Shown here one piece after another: positions 9,101 through 13,825 of a DNA stretch of 13,825 nt (positions are counted from its first letter, which is position 1; the number at the start of each line of letters is the position of its first letter). Origin of the DNA: Nephromyces sp. MM_2019 (Eukaryota; Apicomplexa; Aconoidasida; Nephromycida). The stretch covers positions 1 to 13,825 of the forward strand of contig JADHZB010001190.1 of the NCBI GenBank assembly GCA_015657535.1, read 5' to 3'. Both the position numbers and the translations under genes were made by a program. The notes beneath the pieces were generated by a model. The model was given only the letters and a program-made list of their open reading frames with translations, made no database searches and had not been told where the DNA came from.

Positions 9101-10138
9101 TTGTACATATACACACATAGAGACACGCGTAAACACACACATCAATACGCAAAAACAACACACACACAAAAACTCACCCAGGTCCTTATTGTGTAGTTTA
9201 AAGCTCTTCAAGATATGTGCTATATCATCAGGAGATAGCAGATATTTGCTCTCTTTCACACGCTTTGCGTAGATCGGCCAAAAGCCTTTAGTTAAAGGCA
9301 TCTCCTCCATATCCTCAAAGCCTTCATGAGGAGGGGAAGAAGCCTTTCTGATGAGCCTACTCGCAGTGCTTGCGAGTTTGCCCACATCAGCAAACACCAG
9401 AAGATCCTAAAGAACAAGTTTAAACGCATTATTCTGTTCAAAAGCTTCAAATTTCACACACAAAATGTGTTTTTTCGAGATTGAAGAGGTGCACACACAC
9501 CCCACGGAGTGAAGACTAATGCAGGAAAAAGCTGCAGTCTATGAGCCAGCTTCATGAAGATAAAATCACTTCACACACACAAAAAGTTCCCACAAAATAT
9601 GATGAGTGATTAGATACGAGCCAGTAACTCTGCAATAGAATAGTACGCAGCCACAGAAAAACTGCATCCTCCAATTATAGCACACACACACACACACACA
9701 CACACAAACTCAGGTAATCTTAATAGAAAATACCCAGATGAACATACAGGGTATTATCAGCCTAAGAATGCACACAGATACACTTAAACTCACAAAGATA
9801 CACTTAGATGTACACACAGCCAATCTTCAGCAAAAGAATGTACACACAGGTAATCTTCAGCATAAAAATTCACGCACACACAGACATACACACACATACC
9901 AACACATGTTTACAAACATATACCTACACAAGTACGCACAAAAACGCACAGGCGATCTTCAACATAGACACACACACACACACACGCACGCCCTGCCGTT
10001 TCTTACTCCATAATTCTTCTGAAGATTTCCAAGTTTAAAGCGGAGAGTTCTGTAGGGGCTATCAACAAGGCCTACACGAGTTGGCCTCGCTAAGCTCCTT
10101 GCTGGGCCTCCTTTCAAGCACAGCCGACTGATGTTCAT
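6130..10138 (-). CDS. Probable mitochondrial helical-repeat protein (HPR/OPR/FASTK-like), eight exons, no RAP domain seen
   Basis: Exons in transcript order: 10138-10007, 9406-9178, 8825-8646, 7958-7842, 7654-7548, 6946-6837, 6664-6605, 6271-6130. Phases match at every junction and give about 358 residues ending at TAA 6132-6130. The first ~25 residues (MNISRLCLKGGPARSLARPT) have five Arg/Lys and no acidic residue, like a mitochondrial presequence. The rest is predicted alpha-helical with repeats of roughly 38 residues: LLSPDDIAHILKSFKL, KSLLTLITIISSMKENVVFW, VEDLLELLRLLAKIEF, ALLYVLSTYSLVGYQNATFY. This is the style of heptatricopeptide/octotricopeptide and FAST-kinase-like proteins, which bind organellar RNA and in apicomplexans have been linked to fragmented mitochondrial rRNA. 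Many carry a C-terminal RAP domain; I cannot find one here. The acceptor of exon 7 (AATGAG) is pyrimidine-poor but is the one that keeps frame. An upstream in-frame ATG at 10192 would add 18 residues, but an acceptor-like TGTGTTGCAG at 10159-10168 suggests that part is intronic. Gene reality is well supported; family assignment is inference. Confidence 0.78.
6454..6474. repeat. (CA)n microsatellite, last confirmed intron of the helical-repeat gene
   Basis: Uninterrupted CA run inside the intron between exons 6664-6605 and 6271-6130. The flanking 6380-6600 is CA-rich with CTCACGCACACACA-type words. Confidence 0.85.
6959..6981. repeat. (CA)n run directly upstream of an acceptor
   Basis: Lies on the plus strand 11 nt from the acceptor at 6948-6947, so in the transcript a (GU)n tract almost abuts the 3' splice site of exon 6946-6837, in place of an ordinary pyrimidine tract. 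Confidence 0.85.
7772..7785. repeat. Perfect 14-bp palindrome AGTGTATATACACT
   Basis: A third perfect member of the palindrome family, with a TATA centre, in the 187-nt intron between exons 7958-7842 and 7654-7548. Confidence 0.85.
8520..8542. repeat. (CA)n microsatellite in a 687-nt intron
   Basis: Pure CA run. The same intron (7959-8645) also holds a GA-rich stretch with GAGAGAGAGAGAGA near 8404-8420 and a mixed-composition stretch at 8160-8310 in which I could not find an in-phase exon. Confidence 0.85.
9681..9706. repeat. (CA)n microsatellite in intron 1 of the helical-repeat gene
   Basis: Pure 26-nt CA run within the 600-nt intron 9407-10006. Confidence 0.9.
9715..9970. repeat. Degenerate minisatellite with GGTAATCTTCAGCA words
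   Basis: Related words CAGGTAATCTTAATAG, CAGCCAATCTTCAGCA, CAGGTAATCTTCAGCA and CAGGCGATCTTCAACA, near 9712, 9818, 9847 and 9949, each flanked by CACACA. This is another intron-specific family. Confidence 0.65.
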
Positions 10139-10269
10139 TACATTTGCTCTATCAACCTCTGCAACACACACGCAGCTTGGATCTATCTTCATCACATCGT
10201 GGAGAAAAAAGTTTAAGGCGTGCTTCTGCAGCGCGTGTGCATGCGCATGAACTCATTTGAGGGTGGAGA

Positions 10270-10500
10270 TAATAAGGCTTAGAGGGGGGTGGAGCGGGGT
10301 GGAAGGGGCTGGAGGGGGGATTGTTGGAATAGGGGGGCTGGATGGATGGGGGGGTTGAGTGAGGTTAGCTGGATAAGAGGGGCTATTTGTTTAAGGGGGC
10401 GGAGGTATGTTGATTAATTGAGAGAGGTTTGAGAGGAATTGATTCGCTGAGGGATGTTTGCACGATGTAAGGCATGGGGGTGGTCAGGGGGGTGGGCGTT
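10270..10500. repeat. G-run cluster upstream of the helical-repeat gene
   Basis: Many runs of three to six G on the plus strand (GGGGTGGAAGGGGCTGGAGG and similar) with short loops, 130-360 bp upstream of the proposed start codon. The density fits quadruplex-forming DNA. No promoter motif was identified. Confidence 0.65.
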
Positions 10501-10515
10501 CCACTTGCACACACA

Positions 10516-10677
10516 CTTCATAAAGTCATTAGGAAGTGGCTTAAACGTTATTCGGTCGAGCGTGCGGTGTGTGTGCGTGTGAAGCGTCCAGGACAGCTCA
10601 AAAAAGGCTTCAAAATCATCAAACTTGGGAGCAAATAGAAGAACTTTTTTAGAATGAAACTCAAAGATATGCAAATT
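10516..10677 (-). other. Orphan exon-like open segment upstream of the helical-repeat gene
   Basis: A 54-codon open stretch on the minus strand reads NLHIFEFHSKKVLLFAPKFD, then DFEAFFELSW, LHTHTHRTL and RITFKPLPNDFMK. It is preceded by acceptor-like GATGATGAAGAG and followed by GT-rich donor options (TGAAGTGTGTGTGC). The residue mix is more protein-like than the shadow frames nearby, which are mostly hydrophobic or Cys-Val repeats. I do not recognise a family and found no start codon or unambiguous partner exon. It could be an upstream exon of the helical-repeat gene, part of another minus-strand gene, or chance. Confidence 0.25.
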
Positions 10678-10869
10678 CTCTTCATCATCAGAAAATTGGG
10701 GTCAAAAACATCTAAAACTCTATTTAGAGCACAAATCCATGTGTGCTCATCATAAGAAACAACTCTTGTGTGTACGGAAAAAAGAGTGCTCAGAATAAGC
10801 CTAAATCGAATGAAAACACCCCACGATAAACCGCCATAGTAGAGGAGGAAGCAGCAGGAAACTTCCAAA

Positions 10870-11345
10870 AGGTTGAAATTCTATCAAATATAAGGAAAAG
10901 ACTAAGAAAAAAAGGAATTTTGTATTCCTCATGGAAAAAAGAGCAGAAAAACGAAAATTACATTAAGAGATGGTAGCACATCGAAAAGAAGAAAATAGCG
11001 AAAGAAACAGATGAACTCTGAAGATGAAAAGATTAAGAGGTGAAAGTGCATTGGGAAGATGGAAAAACCTGAAAAAAACTCTAAAATGACAGGGAAAACC
11101 CCAGAAACACGAAAAAATGATATGCAAATAAATGAAGAAGATGGAACAAACACCCCAGAAAAGTGATAACATCTTGCGAAAAAACTCCCGAGAAATATCA
11201 AATAAAAATCACCAAAAAGCGCCAAAACGACAAAAACAGACAACAAAAGGCTCTAAAATCAGGTGAAACACAAACAAAAGGTCAAAAATCATGCGAAAAA
11301 CCCACCAAAAGAAGATGAAATCACATAAAATTTCCATACAAAAGC
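10870..11345. other. A-rich, purine-biased block without a gene
   Basis: Roughly 475 bp dominated by A with GAAAA, GAAGATG and AAAAACCC words and very few T on the plus strand. Open frames on the minus strand are Phe/Leu/Ser-rich artefacts of this composition. It is followed by T-rich DNA at 11400-11720. Confidence 0.5.
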
Positions 11346-12600
11346 ATAGTATATCCCTCAAAAAGCGGCCAGCTAACAGACTCAGCTTCCAAGACGAATG
11401 CTTCTCGTTTCTTCTCATTCATGCGGAAATTTCATGCTTGTTCCCCCACATATTATTTAGCAGCTTCTTTCGCTCTTTTAACAAAAGCGCTATTTTTTCA
11501 TCTTCATTTTATGAATTGCATGAAATATTCTATGCTTTTGTTCCCTCTTCGGGGTGAAAATCCACTGTTTTTTCAATTTAGGTTTTTTTCTGCTTACATC
11601 ACATGATAGTAGGTACTGCTGTTTACTTCTCTTAATTTTAGCTCATCTTCATACATATTTACTTTTTCTCCAAGTAAAATACAGAGTTTTGCCGTTCACA
11701 TGATTTGTTCTATGCAACTATTAATTGCGCATCCTGTTACCACGCTTTTGACGTCTTTTTGGCTGGAAAATATGCGGTGTGTGTGTTGTAGTGTGTGTGT
11801 GGGTATGTATGTGTGTGAGCGTGTGTAGATGTGCGTGTGGGAGTGTGTCCGTCGAAAGTAGCTTGCAGCTGTTCGGTGTAGATGTGCGCCGTCACCCTTG
11901 ATTGAGGTGGTGGCGAGTGAAATGTGCGGAGATGGCTGGTGGTGGAAGAGGATAGGAGGGCAGCGGTAGTTGCGTTATGACGTGGGAGGTAGCTGGAGGG
12001 TGTGTGTGATGTTTAAATGCTCAATCGCGTGTGTCTGCTTATATATTCCCCTCTTCTCAGTTTACCAGCTTCAGCCCACATAATTAGAGGTTCCAACCCA
12101 ATTATAAAACCCAACAGCAAATGCATATGAAAATGAGAGAACACACGCAGATTCACACACCAGGACAGACACCTCCTCCACAACCCTCACGCGCAAAAAA
12201 CAACGCAAATCAGCGACTTTTCTTGAATTTTCAAAGATTTTTCAGATTTTTTTACATTTTTTGACTTTAAAAATAAACGACAAAAGTTTTACAACAAAAT
12301 TGAATGTTTTGACTTGAAATCTCAGCTTTTGTTCTGAAATTTACTTCTTTGAACCTTCAAGCTTTTCGGTTCCTTCATCGTTTTTTCCTTCCTCATGGTT
12401 TTTTTATAAATTCCTCTTCTTCTTCGTTTGTCAGTTTTCATATTTTTTATCTTCAATAATTTCAAACTGCTTTCAGTACTGTATTTTTCCGCGCGGACTT
12501 CTCCATAAAATACTCTTCATTTTCAACATCTTCGTCTTCTGTCAGTGCTTAGGTGCATTTTTCAAAGAAATGTAGAAAAAATGTATTCTACAGATTAAAG
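11345..12600. other. Gene-poor T-rich and TG-rich DNA
   Basis: Contains T-rich stretches (11400-11720 and 12215-12560), a TG-rich segment (11775-12010) and mixed sequence between. Open frames are short and of low-complexity composition. I see no splice-linked coding exon. Confidence 0.4.
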
Positions 12601-13394
12601 CTAACAATAAGACCCTTACAAAGCTTCTGTTGCGGCACAAAATTTCTTGCATCTTCGCGCACACACTAGTTTTGGCGTACTAATTGTATATGCTTCATCT
12701 GGGGGGGTTGGGAGTGTAGATACACAGACGGACACACACCAACAGGCACACAGAAATACACGCAGATGTATACACACAGATACACACACACACACACACA
12801 CACAGAGGAAACTGTGTTATTTGCTGTGTTCACTACCAACTATAGCCGATTCGCACACAAAACTCGTAAAAAAACTCTGGTAATCGCTACTATACATTTA
12901 ATCAAGGAATAAGGAGCTTTGCTCTAGCACACATAAGAAGGTTATAACACTGTATGCGTGTGTGAGCGTGCCAGCGTGTTTAGGTGCACGTGTGTTTAGG
13001 TGTGTATGTGGGTGTATGGGTATGGGTGGATTTCGGTGTGGTGTGCAGGTGTGCGGGTATGTATGTTTGTGCATATTTTTATGTGTATAGCTCTGTGTGC
13101 TCTTTCGGGGTGGCTTGCGCTTTTCGTGTTTGGGTGTGCGTTTGTGTGTAGTATGCCTGTTTGTCTTTCCTCTGCGTGTGTGCGAAAGCATCGAAATCAC
13201 AAGACATCAAGTAGATTGGTAAGCGATTAATAAGTAAGATTTATGACGATAACAAGCATGACTGAGGAGACCAACACGCACAAACCAACGCTGGCATACC
13301 GACGCGGCCTATTAATGCACAGAAACTAGTGTGTGCACACACAAAAAAATCTGAACATGCTAGTGTATATACAGCAAGGCATTTAGGAAAGAGG
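12601..13394. other. Mixed CA/TG-rich DNA, no confident gene
   Basis: Holds a (CA)n run at 12782-12804 and TG-rich DNA at 12950-13180. A few short mixed-composition stretches occur, including a minus-strand ATG-led MYSSDYQSFFTSF at about 12896-12858 followed by a GTGTGC donor-like site. None can be joined to a recognisable exon. Confidence 0.35.
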
Positions 13395-13825
13395 TGCACA
13401 CACATCATCAGAGAGAGAGACACACATAAACACATCATTAAAGAGACACACATATCATCACGCTCCACACACACACATCATCAGAGAGAGAGACACACAT
13501 AAACACATCATTAAAGAGACACACATATCATCACGCTCCACACACACACACATCATCAGAGAGAGAGACACACACACATCATTAAAGAGACACACATATC
13601 ATCACGCTCCACACACACACATCATCACGCTCCACACACACACATCGTCACGCTCCACACACACACATCATCACGCTCCACACACACACATCATCACGCT
13701 CCACACACAAATCATCACGCTCCATACACGCACATTGTCACGCTCCACACACACAAATCATCACGCTCCACACACATATCATCACGCTCCACACACACAC
13801 ATCATCACGCTCCACACACACACAT
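13395..13825. repeat. Nested minisatellite (about 70-bp and 22-23-bp units) running off the right edge
   Basis: Three ~70-bp units share CATCATCAGAGAGAGAGACA, then CATCATTAAAGAGACACACA and TATCATCACGCTCCA. They are followed by about nine units of ~20-23 bp built on ATCATCACGCTCCACACACA. Copies are nearly identical, with variants such as ATCGTCACGCTCC and ATTGTCACGCTCC, which points to recent expansion. No coding frame is supported. Confidence 0.9.

Noticed and set aside
13395..13825. CRISPR-like array
   Set aside because: The spacers are themselves CA repeats or shared words, there are no unique spacers and the DNA is eukaryotic.
1..13825. A new defence, mobile or secondary-metabolite system
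   Set aside because: No transposase, reverse transcriptase, terminal repeats, toxin pair or enzyme cluster was seen; only two housekeeping-type eukaryotic genes and repeats are supported.

Overview
ORGANISM. This is nuclear DNA of a eukaryote, most likely an apicomplexan. Two protein-coding genes can be rebuilt by hand, both on the minus strand and both cut into small exons of 38-229 nt. Nearly every junction is GT-AG, and reading phase is conserved across all of them. The first gene is a hypoxanthine-(xanthine)-guanine phosphoribosyltransferase whose N-terminal extension and internal wording (for example [11 protein letters not shown] and [11 protein letters not shown]) are of the Plasmodium/Toxoplasma kind. 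The second looks like one of the helical-repeat organellar RNA-binding proteins that are expanded in apicomplexans. Genus cannot be fixed: the introns are unusually long and loaded with (CA)n/(TG)n, which does not match any genome I can name with confidence. LAYOUT. 1-3264: HXGPRT gene, minus strand, seven exons visible, with the C-terminal exon(s) beyond the left edge. 3265-5868: intergenic DNA between the HXGPRT start and the end of the second gene. It holds a purine tract, a GGAGAAGCA minisatellite, 27-bp and ~72-81-bp TG-rich repeats, and three non-repetitive islands without a convincing gene. 5869/6130-10138: second gene, eight exons, about 358 residues, with an arginine-rich mitochondrial-type N-terminus followed by alpha-helical repeats. 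10139-13395: no confident gene. It contains a G-run cluster, an A-rich purine-biased block, T-rich blocks, TG-rich stretches and one possible orphan exon. 13395-13825: a clear minisatellite running off the right edge. HOW THE PARTS RELATE. The two genes lie head to tail on the minus strand but have no obvious functional link: one is cytosolic purine salvage, the other probably mitochondrial RNA metabolism. The striking feature of the window is its non-coding DNA. Introns and spacers are built from short CA or TG runs alternating with 10-30 nt unit-specific words that are repeated imperfectly within one intron or spacer but differ between them. A short palindrome of the form AGTGTAYRTACACT recurs along the whole window. 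I saw no tRNA, rRNA, CRISPR array, transposase, reverse transcriptase or bacterial-type system.
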